Below the pieces are notes generated by a model that had not been told where the DNA came from, searched no databases, and saw only the letters and a program-made list of their open reading frames with translations. A stretch of DNA of 64,000 nucleotides from contig JALDNG010000843.1 of NCBI GenBank assembly GCA_024349245.1, positions 1-64,000 on the forward strand. Reading direction: 5' to 3'. Numbering within the stretch: position 1 is the stretch's first letter; each line of letters starts with the position of its first letter. This DNA comes from Neodontobutis hainanensis. Taxonomy: Eukaryota; Chordata; Actinopteri; Gobiiformes; Odontobutidae. Both the position numbers and the translations under genes were made by a program. Below, one piece after another: positions 26,435-37,650 of the stretch.

Positions 26435-27734
26435 TGGTTCAGGCGCCCAATTGCTTTTGCCTCAAGAGTTTTAACGTCGGCTGAAAGAAACTACTCCGTC
26501 ATCGAAAAGAAGCCCAAGCAATAGTTTGGGCGGCAAAGAAATTTATTACCTATCTGGAGGAAGGCACTTCGTGTTGCATACGGACCACAAACCGCTTGTA
26601 GCTCTATTTGATGCTCAAAAAGGAATCCCTGAAACAGCTGCCTCACGGATACAAAGATGGGCCATTTATTTGGCAGGGTTATCATTTACAATCTCCTATA
26701 GAAAATCAGACAAGAACGCAAATGCTGATGCTCTGTCGCGGCTACCAATGGGCGACACTAGCAACATGAATCAAAACCATACCCAAGTGAACATAAACAA
26801 GTTATATCAGTTAACGGAAGCAATCACAATAGACGTGATCGAAAAGGAGACTGAAAGCGATGTAGTCCTGTCTGAAGTTATTCGGCAGCACAAAAATGAC
26901 TGGCGTGAGTACAACTCCCTCGAAGAGATCAAACCATACTGGAGAAGGCGACAAGAAATATCGATGGAAGGGAAAATACTCGTTATGGGAGATCGAATTA
27001 TCATACCTGCATCGTTACAAAAAAATGTACTCGAGAAATTGCATGAAGGACACTTGGGTATATCAAAATGTAAGGCACTGGCGCGTTATCATGTTTGGTG
27101 GCCTGGGATAGATGAGGATATCCAGAAAACAGTACTTGAATGTGCTTTGTGCCAACTTGAAAAGCGGAAAAACTCTCATAAGGCCCCGGTAATAGAATGG
27201 GAGAAAACGAATTTCGCCTTGCAAAGAGTTCATATCGATTTTGCAGGACCAATTGGAGGGAAGATGTTACTTGTACTGGTTGATCACTTTACCAGATGGC
27301 CGGAAGTAGCTGTTATGAACACATCTCAGGCGTCTGATACGGTCGAAAAACTTAAAGAAATATTTGCTAGAATAGGATTACCTCAGACAATTGTCTCAGA
27401 TAATGGGCCACAATTTACTTCTGATTGTTTTAATAATTTCACTAGAAGCCACAACATCAAGCACATTAAAGGTCCTCCCTTTCATCCTGCTACCAATGGA
27501 TTGGCAGAAAGATTTATCCAGACGTTAAAGGGTTGTATTGGAAAAGAGCCGTATTCCAAAATAAACCGAAAAATCTCTGAGTTCCTATTCTCATATCGAA
27601 ACGCACCACATCAAGAAACTAGATCATCGCCGGCAGAATTATTTTATGGTCGACCATTGAGAACGTGGCTTGATAACCTGAGTAATACCTCGAATAAAGC
27701 AAACAAGGGGAGAAGAAGGAATACAAATCGGTGA
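26435..27734 (+). pseudogene. pol: pol part 2: RNase H remainder and integrase
   Basis: RNase H continues in shifting frames: RPIAFASRVLTSAERNYSVIEK near 26,447-26,512 in one, EAQAIVWAAKKF near 26,510-26,545 in a second, then HFVLHTDHKPLV in the frame that stays open to 27734. So at least three frame breaks fall within about 150 bp. The integrase follows intact: an HHCC zinc-binding region (LHEGHLG to CALCQ), the DDE core with VHIDFAGPI (first Asp), VSDNGPQFTS (second Asp) and NGLAERFIQ (Glu), then SYRNAPHQ and the GRPLRTW motif. The catalytic triad is present. The role is insertion of cDNA into the host genome; as translated here the protein would lack its RNase H link. Confidence 0.9.
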
Positions 27735-28136
27735 CCTTGCCATTGTACGAGATTATAGAAAAACCCAAGGAAGTGGGCCCAGGGACAATTAAGAAGAAAT
27801 TGGGTCAGCAAACGTTCATTGTCGAGGTTGAGGAAAGCTATGGCACCGTCACATAAATCAAATGCTCAGGACAAAATATCCGATACACGAGATGGGGAAA
27901 ATTACGAACAGTACACAGTGTGGAGATCTCATAAAGAAAAACCTATAAGCAGTCCGAACGTAACCCAAGTAAGGAACAGACAATATGGCGACGAACACGA
28001 AATAAGCGATACTAGTGAAACAAGCATAGACAGCTCCAACGACCCTTCATACGAGCCTCCCCAAAGCCTAGGTACAACAAACGAACCACAAAGACGATCC
28101 GAGAGACTCGCATCTAGGAACGGAGGAATGTTGTAG
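27735..28136 (+). pseudogene. pol C-terminal tail (frameshifted)
   Basis: The integrase C-terminal domain continues in three frames: GDLAIVRDYRKTQ near 27,730-27,770, then GPGTIKKKLGQQTFIVEVEE near 27,775-27,833, then LWHRHINQM near 27,838-27,865. Another frame (27819-28136) carries a hydrophilic tail rich in Ser/Thr/Asp that ends with a basic RRSERLASR stretch, typical of the end of Mag-type Pol proteins. The polypurine tract overlaps its last codons. Confidence 0.75.
28122..28128 (+). other. Polypurine tract
   Basis: GGAGGAA lies directly against the right LTR, extended upstream by AGGAAC. This is the expected position and composition for the plus-strand primer of a gypsy element. Confidence 0.75.
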
Positions 28137-28205
28137 ATTAGTTATTAACGCGCCACAATGCGGGCGGTAAGCCGTTAGATTTATTCTTTGGATCGAGTTA
28201 CAACA
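28129..28205 (+). repeat. Right LTR, 77 bp
   Basis: Identical to the left LTR over all 77 bases and followed by the GGTAT duplication. On the antisense strand it carries AATAAA (28180-28185), downstream of TEX10. Confidence 0.97.
28180..28185 (-). promoter_or_regulatory. Possible polyadenylation signal for TEX10, inside the LTR
   Basis: TTTATT on the plus strand reads AATAAA on the minus strand, about 158 bases after the TEX10 stop codon. I see no AATAAA between the stop and the element. TEX10 transcripts may therefore end within the retrotransposon LTR. This is inferred from position only. Confidence 0.4.
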
Positions 28206-28210
28206 GGTAT
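28206..28210. repeat. Target site duplication, right copy (GGTAT)
   Basis: Exact match to 24204-24208. Confidence 0.93.
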
Positions 28211-28342
28211 TTAAATTCTTAAATTAAAAAATGCTAAAATCGAGAGGATGATAAACGATTCTTGATAAAAAGACAATGTTGGGAAATTTACAAGATCATT
28301 AAGATTTGAATGTAAGTGTTTAAAACCATGGAGAATAGTCGG

Positions 28343-29955
28343 TCAAGTCATATCTTTGATCAACTGATTGAATTCGTCAACGAGAATCGTTGTGTCTTTA
28401 TCATATTGTTGGGAATTTTCGCCAATTGTCTGAACCAATTTACACCCCTTCAGATGTCTAAATGTTCGAATAGTATGAAAAACTTAATTTCCGACTCTAA
28501 TATTTTTGGAGTTTTGAACACTTGAGTGATGACAAATAAACAATGTTTAAGATCCGAGTGAGAATGAATTTTGTGAGAATAGAAAGAAATAACTTTGAAG
28601 ATAAACGAAACGTCGTAAGCCTTCAATGTTTCTGATATTAAAGGAAATCCATACCTTTTGCACTTAATTGAAAACATAGGTAAAAGAAAAAGACGATATC
28701 AGTAAAGTATGTCTCCAAGAGGCTGTCAGAATAATTCTCAATGAATCGCGAAAACATTTTGAAAAAAATATTATTTGGAACGTTAGTACTCTGATAAAGA
28801 TTCTTTTTGTAGAATATTAAGAAGGATAATATCTTCAAAATCCCACTCAAATAACGTCCTTTTATGTCATTCTGTTTTGAATGTGAAAGAATTGACTGGG
28901 CAATTGTTGTGTAAAATTGTATAACGAGCATCTAGGTTTATGAAAGAGCATACTTCATGTTGGCTAAAACGGTAAAGCTTTTTCTCGTCTCTAAGAAAGA
29001 TAGAAGAGGGAAAGTTAACCTCGAAGAAATTAAAGTCAAACGAGTCGATAATACACGAAAATTCAGACTTTTTCCTCAGTTCAAAAAGCAATGAAACTGA
29101 AGAAACTATACCATCTAAGCACTCAATATCGGTAAATGGTTGTGTAACATCAATAATCGAGGTGTATCGATAAACTGTGCTTAAAATTCTGTCCTTCAAA
29201 TCATCAAGAACTGGACACAGAGAATCCTGCATATTATAGGACTTGAAACGCATTTTCGACAGAGTAGGGCAGATTTTCTCTGTCGATTTATAAAAAGCCT
29301 TTAAATAACTAAGTATGACAGTGAAAATATTTTCAAAATTCCTATGCTTAACCTCTACAAATGATATGTAGTTGGATTCAAGCGTGTGATCCAATAATTT
29401 CATTATTATGTCTTGGAAATTTTCAGATCCTGAAACGTACTCGGTAAAAAAATGGTGATATTTCATGAATGAAGTGTGTGAAGCATCCCGGACTGCTGAA
29501 TTAGAGTGTGTGAAAGAGCTTAGGATTGCGAACCAAAAGCATTCGATCGATTCTGCTTTAATTTTATACTTGTTTTTGAACATGATTTCAAAAATTTCAA
29601 GTGCTTTTAGCACAACCTGTGAATCATAGTGTAGAATAGCATCGGATATAAGCGAACTGTGCTGTGTAAATATTGATTCAATTTTACTCGGGAGCTTCAT
29701 CAGCGATTTTAAATTAATAAGAGCGTCAAGCATCGATCCGTGCTTTTCCGATGATAATTTGAAAATAATTCCCTTTTAAATTTGTAACCTTACTTCTATG
29801 GCTTTTTGACAATCGTTGGACAAAGCAGAAATTTCTTGTGGCACTGAAACTTTTCCAACTTGCATTTTAATTTTTGTTACGTTTAGGTTTTTTGGCAACT
29901 TCTTGCCAACTTTGATTTTATGCTCTTTGAAATCGACATTTTTCTTCTTAGGCAT
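28343..29955 (-). CDS. TEX10: TEX10/IPI1-like pre-rRNA processing protein, five exons
   Basis: A homologue of TEX10 (yeast Ipi1), a HEAT-repeat scaffold of the nuclear Rix1/PELP1-TEX10-WDR18 complex that matures the 60S ribosomal subunit. Exons: 29955-29794, 29772-28954, 28931-28655, 28631-28484 and 28457-28343. They join in frame to 506 residues and a TGA. The ATG at 29955 is chosen because it begins MPKKKNVDF followed by KIKVGKKLPKN, the diagnostic N-terminus of the family (lysine-rich, KVGKK). The helical repeat region starts at about residue 55 (SMLDALINLKSL, then LISDAILHYDS) and aligns with human TEX10, as I recall it, through about residue 420. The human protein is about 930 residues, so this one is much shorter at the C-terminus. 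Introns are 21, 22, 23 and 26 nt. The gypsy element lies directly downstream, in opposite orientation. Confidence 0.88.
28458..28483 (-). other. TEX10 intron 4 (26 nt)
   Basis: GT-AG, phase 2. Its removal links the frame ending KFFILFEHLDI to the final frame HLKGCKLVQTIGE. Confidence 0.7.
28632..28654 (-). other. TEX10 intron 3 (23 nt)
   Basis: GTATGG...ATCAG, phase 1. It joins LCFQLSAKG to ETLKAYDVSF. Confidence 0.75.
28932..28953 (-). other. TEX10 intron 2 (22 nt)
   Basis: GTATGC...CCTAG, phase 0. It joins RFSQHE to MLVIQFYTT and restores family similarity across a frame change. Confidence 0.8.
29773..29793 (-). other. TEX10 intron 1 (21 nt)
   Basis: GTAAGG...AAAAG, phase 0. It removes an in-frame TAA and joins QKAIE to GIIFKLSSEKHG. 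Confidence 0.85.
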
Positions 29956-32900
29956 ATTTTCGTGAGAATCGCGCAAGCGAAGTAGTTAAACATAAAAGTT
30001 GTCTAACATTTCTGTTAGCTGTCGGTAAATGTCATTCTCACTTTTTAATGCGGTCAAAAGAATATAAACATATATTCATAGTATGCTGGAAACGTTTAAC
30101 GATCACGACTACCTTGAGGAACTACAAGCTTATAGGTGTATAAAAAATAGTTTTTATCAAAATTTAGGTCTAAAAGCTCATAAAAATGAAAATTATTAGG
30201 AACTGAATTTTAGTGTTTGTTATTTCTACAGATAATTCACACAACGAATTTGTCTGAATTGAGAAAATAATTAAAGCAGCCTAACGATCAGCATGTACAG
30301 GTATTGTCAAAAACATTAGATTTCCAATTTGCCTCTTTTAATTGTACAGATCCAAAATTGATATAAAATTTAAGAACAACTAAAATTATGAGAAAATCAA
30401 AGGTGTGCAACAAAATTTACAAGTTAAAGAAAATTTTAAAACTAAATTAAATATTAAATCTTCCATGTACACGAGTATTGATGAAAAATAAACAATGAAG
30501 GTTATCGTTGAAAAATCACTGGTTAATGCATGAGAGGTTTTTCAATTAATTGTAAATTATAAAAATTTATAAAGATACCATCAGTTTAAATTTTATTTAT
30601 AACCACTATTTCTTATATAAGCTCTTAGAATTATTTAATAATTTTCTTCACTTGATCTGTCATCAATTTTTGCAGAGTAAATTATGCTAGAACCATATGA
30701 ATCCTCCTTGGTTTTTTATGAATGTCAGGATGTGTTCTCTTTCGAGCTTTTCTCTATATTTTAACTATTTTGGAGTGTTCGTATATCCCCACACAAGAGT
30801 TTTTCCTTTTAAAGATACGATTTGACAAATTCAATAAATTTTACAAAGGCTAGCACTGTTTTATTTTGGATAAGAGAATTTTTGTGATCTCTAAGAGTTT
30901 GGCACTTGATCTGAGTATCGATACATAAATTTCGGGATGAAGTAACCAGAAAAAATGATCAAAAATTAACAACCGTATTTGGCCAGCTTTATATTATTTG
31001 TTACAGCTGCTTTCTTTTTCTTGTTTCTCAACCACAAATTTTTGTACTTTTCAAATTTAGCACTTTTATTCTGAATCATTTTAAGCATATATTTCAAATA
31101 CACGTAAATACAATTCACAATATCAGAATACAAAATTAAAATCTTTACCATTAACGAGTTCTACAAAATACCATTTTCCATTAAAATTGTATTTTCGAAA
31201 AACTTTGTCATCAGATAATTTATGTGTTTCTAATACTTGTTGTTCTCAGTTATCACTGGCAGGATATTCATTTATCTCAATTCTATAGAATTTTATAAAA
31301 GGCATAAATCTTTCATTTCATTTGGCGCCTTTAAACAGATAAAAATACCATCTATTTTGCGCTCACTACACGTTTCATATGCTCTGGGAATTTAATATGA
31401 AAATTTAAATTTTTATAACATCAAGATATGAAATATGGAAACTTTCGTGTAAACATAAGTTCCAAAGAAAAAATTGTCACAATAAACCTGTAAGATGAGT
31501 TTTGTTTATCAATAGATTTTGATTTTTGAAGTTATATCATTCAAATTTAGAGAATTACTTGAGTTGGTACGTACAAAGTAATTATCAAAAAATTCCAAAA
31601 TATTTATTCTCAGCATTATCCATAAGTAAATCAAAATATTGAACCATTCAAGCCTTTTTATTTTTCCCATATAAAATTTCCAACGTTGAAATTCAGTTTC
31701 TTTAAATTTCTTTGATATTTTCTTTCTAGATGATTGAGGATTTAATCTTGCGACTTTCGAATTTGTACAAAAGATAATTGTGGTTCTTTCCTTTAGAATA
31801 TTGAAGATTCAATGTCTTCATTCAACGTCGCCATAGTTCTTTTGACTCAATTTTGAAGAAAAGGTCAGCTTGGTCAAAATGTTAAATATTTTCAAAGTCA
31901 AAATTAGTCATTTGTTTATGACTCACGATCTACCAACTCTTCTTTGTCAAAAGTTTGTTTTGTAACTGACAAAATTAACTTTAAATCTGATGATACATTC
32001 TGATGCTTCATGATGTGAAAAATTTAATCAGTGATATCTTTTGAGATTCATGATTATTAGCATATCTTTCTTGATAATATTGTTCATAAGGGGTTTATTT
32101 GAAGTTCATTGGAATAACTGGTAATCTATTTCATGTGTTCTTTCTTTATTTTTGATGTTTATATAAAGTAAATATAATAACCTTCTTCCGTTATTCTTCC
32201 AAGGATAGTTTATGGATCGTTTGGACAGATAATTATGTGTGGCGTCTTTATTTCTCGCCCAAAGAAGGATGAGAGAAAATGAGGCTTCATAGATTGTTGT
32301 GATACCATACAACGGGCTCTCCGTTGATGTCCTGGCGATCAAACAAGAGACGCCATCGCTTCCCAAAGAGTCAATCCCTCCGAGGTAAGGATGCCATAGG
32401 GCGTTGAAATGTGTATGGATAATTTGTCATGAAACTCTTTCTCGCACAAGATTATTTAAGATTCTTAAAACATATAAGAAATCAAAACATGTTTCTAAAC
32501 TGTTATACCGATGCAAAAAATGAACAATAACACACAAATTAACTATATTTTCACTCAAATAGTATTGAGGGACCACATTCTATGCACGTAGTTTCATTCC
32601 CTGGTATATCTTAAGTATAGATGGTTTAAAAGCAGATATACCCATTAAAGTACTGTTCGTTGCGTTTGTATTCAATTGCCAGTCTCTTCATGAAATCTCA
32701 TCATGTAGTATGGAGACATCTCAAAAGTAGATGTGGTTCAAAATTCCATCCTTTTGCAGAGCTCGTATCTCTTACTACTCCTTCAGATGCAGTTTGAAAA
32801 TTGATTCAATCAATCGATCAGAAATATTGCATGACCATCCTCTTTGTAGCAACCGGACGGCATTTCGCCTCGAATACACCTTTGTTAAAAATATTAGAGA

Positions 32901-35900
32901 AGCTTCGGCATCTTCTTTTTGTCAAGGATGTTGTCAGGTAAAACTAAAAAAGCATCGGTCAAAACTTTTGAAGGAACCATAGCCAAATCAGGTTAGAAAA
33001 TAAACAGGCGTCAGTAATTTTTCATCACTATCCTAGTTCCCCTTCATGCCGATTTTGTTCACTTTTCGGATGATATTATACGTTAGATGAAAATAGAAAA
33101 AACATAAAAGTAGCGTTTGGGTGTGCAAAATACACTTATTTCTTTTCCATAAAATTAAAGAAGTATTCCCTCAAGTTCGACCAGAGAAACAGCTCTTAAT
33201 TGCAAAGATGGTGCGATTATATAAAACTCGTGTCTTTGAATGTACAATGGAGTATATTGTAGAATGATTTATGCTAGGGAAGAGTTTGAAACTTAAAGCG
33301 TAAATATTGAAAAAATATGGATTGTAAGACCTTGAGCTTTCCGTCAGCTTATCCCACCTTAGATAAGACAAATCCATCAAAAAGCTCGTTTTTGCCCGTC
33401 ATAACCACCTGATCAATGCCCGATCATCAATTACTGTTAATATTCATACGGAATCTACCATTTCATACCTCTGTATTATGTGTTAGAACCGATTTAGATG
33501 ACTCAGCGGGCAACTTTTGACACTTTCTGTGCAAAATCTGGAAATATACATTTTTAGGTGCGGGTATGACTATTCAAAACTTAAGCCACATACTTATAAA
33601 ACCTCTGAAATCGCGTGTTTTAGTATTAAGTTAAGACGTGTTGTCCTTTCTATTTGTTGTAGCTTGTTGCAATACATTTTTTCCCTCATTATCATGAAGT
33701 TCTTGAGGATAACAGACGTTCACAATTTTGTCGTTTTCGTTGATTAGACAGCTAAAATTCTCTAACCTGAGAAGATTTGCAACCTAATTGAATATTCTCA
33801 TAAGTGCATTCGCAAATTAAATAATCATTGTTTGTGTAACACAGACGGCTTACCTTTTCAAATAATTAAAAAAGTTATTTTATTGTCCGTCATTGTTATT
33901 TAAATATTAACTGTAGATTAATATTTTACTAGTTCGCCGTGCGGGCGGACTGCATGCAACGAGGTAATTTCTCCAACATCATAAAAACGGTTTTACTTGT
34001 TGAAAAATCAATTTAACAAAATATCCCAGTCAACCACTACAATCTTTCGTGGGATCGGCAGGTAGTTCACGCGCTACGGATGACGTTAATCGCTCAGTGC
34101 AGTAATATATTATGCCTATTGTAAATATGTGCACTGGTTGACAAGAGCACGATTAACCATTGAAAAATCTAATCGAATAGATAGTGAGACTTTTAGCAGA
34201 TGCTAATTCCACGCATCAGACGCCTAAAGAAAGCCATGAATTTTCTGTTTGAAGGTACATAAGAGGAGGGAGACGCTGAAAGAGAAGAACATGGTAAGCA
34301 GAGTTACACCAACAAGTGTTCATACACGAACGCTTTCTTCTGAAGACCCTAGACATGTTTGGCTCGTCATTCCTGGACAAGAAAAATCTATATAACTCTC
34401 CTTGGTCACTATTATTTCTCATCTGTCTCAATAGAATTTAATTTGTCTCTTTTATTTTTACTACTTAAGGGTATTCTTTTCAAAGAACAAAATAAGAAAC
34501 CTTAATAAGATTAAATTATCATTTTTAAAACTGATATAAAGAAAATTATGTTTTTTTAAGAAATTCGTTAAATTAAATTGTTATGATAAATTATTGTATC
34601 TTTTTCATAAATGTGACATATTATCAAACTCAACTCTAATAAATTCAAAATCTATAAAATTTGATATTTTTGAGTTTATTGTCACTAAAAAATCGATTAA
34701 TCTGAAATTCGTTGTTTCTAAATATTTTAAAATATTCTTTGAAGTGTCGAAATACGAATACAAATCCATGTGCAGAGGGTACAAAAATCCATTTTTAACG
34801 CGCAAGCGTTGTCAATTGATTGTTTTTAGCTAGTATCCTTATAACCTATCGACGGCATAATTTATCGTTAAACCGTACCAAGTTTATCATAATTAAAAAC
34901 GCCAGGATTTCTATTGACTCAAATTCGTTCTAATTACTTACCACATTTATTGACATGTTATTTGAGCCACGCAGAGCTGGAATGAAAATATCAACAATAA
35001 AATTTGTATGCCATAGCTTCTCTAACCTTGAGATTAGTAACTGGAATGATATTTTTGATTCGCTTCATATTCAAACGAAATTATAAGACAATTAGCAATT
35101 TATTGGTAACATAAAACAAGCATGTCTATTTGGCCCCATAATGTGAGCTTCAATAAATGCTGATTTTATAAAATATTGTTAATATTTCATTAATTTATGT
35201 CCAAATAAAACGTTTACAGAAATAAAGTATTTTTCCGCTTCTTTAAAGAATGATTATTCTAAAATTCATAGAATTTTATGTTTTTCAAACTAAAGCTTTG
35301 AAAGTACACTTTGGTCAGGTGATTGTCCTGAACTAAAAGGCTGATAAATTAAATAATTTATTTTAAGGGACTTCGAAAGAAATGATAAAATCGTTTTCTA
35401 CCAAACAATATTTGATTCCAAATAGGTAAACGATTATGATTCAGCCATGATGATTTTATTTAAATTTAAAAAATATTTTAGGAAACGTAAGAACCTAAAA
35501 TGTCTTTCATTCATAAAGTATGTTTTTTGTTGAACAAAGTTAATTAAAAGGACGCTAGTGCGCGCGCCCTAAATCAATGGCAATTGTTTTCGAAAATTTT
35601 AGCTCTTTCTGATTAAATTTACTTTGAAATATGAATGAGCGTTGGACTAGCACTGTATTACCAATTATAGGAAAAGGATGCAGAAGGATCTTTAAACTTG
35701 TAACCGCCTGTGAATTATTCAACACGTAAGAGTTGTTCCAATAATTTTAACATTTTTTGACCCCTCATAAGCAAAATTTTTTAAGACCATCAAAAATGCG
35801 TTTCTATGGAAAGAGGTAAATTTGCCAAGTGTCAACCATCGTGTATAAAATAAATTCAATAAAACCTTATGATAATACCCACCTTAAAAGAAATAAAAAA

Positions 35901-37419
35901 ACACAAAAGTTTTGGATAATACAACTGTTGAATTGAGCCGGTTGAGTTTTCATTTTTTGATTTGAATGATAAATCCATAGGTAACTTTAATATGATTTTT
36001 GAGATTTTAAAACTATTATTTCCATAATAACCAATAAAAATAACATCTATAAGTCATCCATTTTTGTATCTGAGATACAATTCTGCACGATGGAGTAAAC
36101 AATTAAAAAGATAATTAAAATGTGAAAACGGCAAATTCAATCAGTGCCGATAAGTATTTTCATTTTAATTAAGAGCAAAATTCTGAAAACAGTTTTAAAC
36201 TTGTCAACGATTTTCTCATCATTTGAAAAATTTATCGATTTATTAGAGGAAAAATGAATACCAATTAAGAGAATCAGTTAATAAAGTATTTTAAATACGC
36301 ATATATTTAACCAGCCGCCGTGGAGTGTTTTTTATTGTAATTATTTTAAATTTTTTCCTTAACTCGCAATGTATTAAGGTTGTGAAATCAAGTATTTTAA
36401 ACGTGGACAAAAAAGTAGATCGTACAAAACCTGAATTTTTGCCAGGCTACTATCGCATCCTAATTAACTAACAATTTTCATAGTATATTTAAGGCCATAA
36501 AACTTGGAATCCTCAAGTAAATTAAGCTTAATTTTGGTTATTTTAACGAATAAATTTCATTTCTTTTTATCTGATGCAAATTTTGATTTAGAGTTTTCGC
36601 GTAAAAATTTTCAACGAGAAAGCGTGATACCGCATCACGCACACGCTCATATGGGATAGAGTTCTGAATTCTTTTTTTTGAAAATGTCCAATTTTAAATT
36701 CCCAAAAATGAATAATTATCATAATTTTTTTTGATTAAATTAATCTATATTGTATCGTTTGAATATTAAAAATAACGAGATAAATTTGGTTTAAAATCGC
36801 TTTGAATTGTTTTGAGGATTTTATTTGAAATAACTCGATTGCGTTAAATAAACATTTCTTGGTGCGTTAGGACGTCCAACCTCTTTGAGACGTTTTTCAA
36901 AGGAGGATATTAATAGACGCTCTCCAGCGGCTTTATGCCATAAGTGGATCTGCTTCCGAAAGACATCTTAATCTAAATTACTCCTGCATCGGTTAGTGTG
37001 AGGGTTTAATACCTGTAAACTATGACTTTATCCTCTCCGTGCGAGGAGTGGCATAGGCTCCACAGGAACCAAGAGTGAAAGCACATTGAGTCCTCAAATT
37101 ACAACAATAGGAAGTACATCCCAGGTTAAAATAATAATAATTTTCTGGAACAAAACCAATTTGAATTTTAATAAATTAGGGGCTGAATAATTTATACTCT
37201 TAAAACAATCCACAACAAAAGATAATATATCAGAAAAGTCCATAATACACGACTTATATGACCCTAAAGTGTTAAATATTTTTATCAAGTTATCCGATTC
37301 ATTTGTCAAAATTATTTAAATTTCTTTTGATTATTTTTTCAAAAAATGTTAAACTATACAGAAAATCAAAAAAAATAATATTTTAAAACCCATTAAAAAT
37401 TCTGTAATTTGCAGGTCAA
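29956..37419. other. Intergenic with GC-richer islands
   Basis: Mostly AT-rich and empty. About 32,100-33,000 is GC-richer with longer minus-strand stretches of protein-like texture (for example EYKRNEQYFNGYICF and GLTLWEAMASLV) broken by stops. About 36,850-37,080 is similar (minus frame with RKQIHLWHKAAGERLL). Both look like decayed coding DNA of unknown family. At 33931-33951 an imperfect hairpin has 8-bp arms (AGTTCGCC / GGCGGACT) and a 5-base loop. The stretch next to the TEX10 start (29956-30060) shows no clear promoter motif. Confidence 0.45.
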
Positions 37420-37650
37420 TCAACATGAATGTGTCATGGCTTGGATGTTGTGACAAATAGCCAATATATCTCTTTCCTTCCTCAAGGAAAAAAGTATTTT
37501 TGAAAGCCTAACATAAATTGCTGATTGTGCTGAGTGCGAATTTTTGAAGAAAATTAGAGCTATAACATTCTTGCAACAGTTATTAGTTACATCACTCAGC
37601 GACATACAAAATTTCACTTTGGCTGCTAAAATCAACAAACTCTCTTCCAC
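37420..37650 (-). CDS. Uncertain ORF with coding texture on both strands
   Basis: The minus frame is open, without an ATG, and encodes a helical-looking segment rich in Leu, Ile and Cys (ILAAKVKFCMSLSDV, LSKILFSLRKERD). In the same place a plus-strand frame reads ITFLQQLLVTSLSDI and continues to a TAA at 37751, but is broken upstream by a TGA and a TAA that no short GT-AG intron removes. Base composition is higher in GC than the neighbours. I cannot tell which strand, if either, is coding, and recognise no family. Confidence 0.2.
   Translation of the reverse strand: MEESLLILAAKVKFCMSLSDVTNNCCKNVIALIFFKNSHSAQSAIYVRLSKILFSLRKERDILAICHNIQAMTHSC

Larger units (their letters stand above)
24209..28205 (+). 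mobile_element. Ty3/gypsy LTR retrotransposon, Mag-like
   Basis: A complete 3,997-bp provirus-like structure: 5-bp target duplication, 77-bp LTR, primer-binding site, gag, protease, RT, RNase H, integrase, polypurine tract and an identical 77-bp LTR. The order protease-RT-RNase H-integrase defines Ty3/gypsy. The primer-binding site matching tRNA-Ser fits what I recall of the Mag lineage. The coding region has at least two frame breaks in gag, a stop between gag and pol, several breaks in RNase H and several after the integrase core, so the copy is not autonomous. It is noticeably GC-richer than the surrounding DNA. It lies head-on to TEX10, 133 bp beyond that gene's stop codon. Confidence 0.95.

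Noticed and set aside
28316..28525. Plus-strand frame of 69 codons with an apparent start
   Set aside because: It is antisense to TEX10 exons 4-5, which join in frame on the minus strand.
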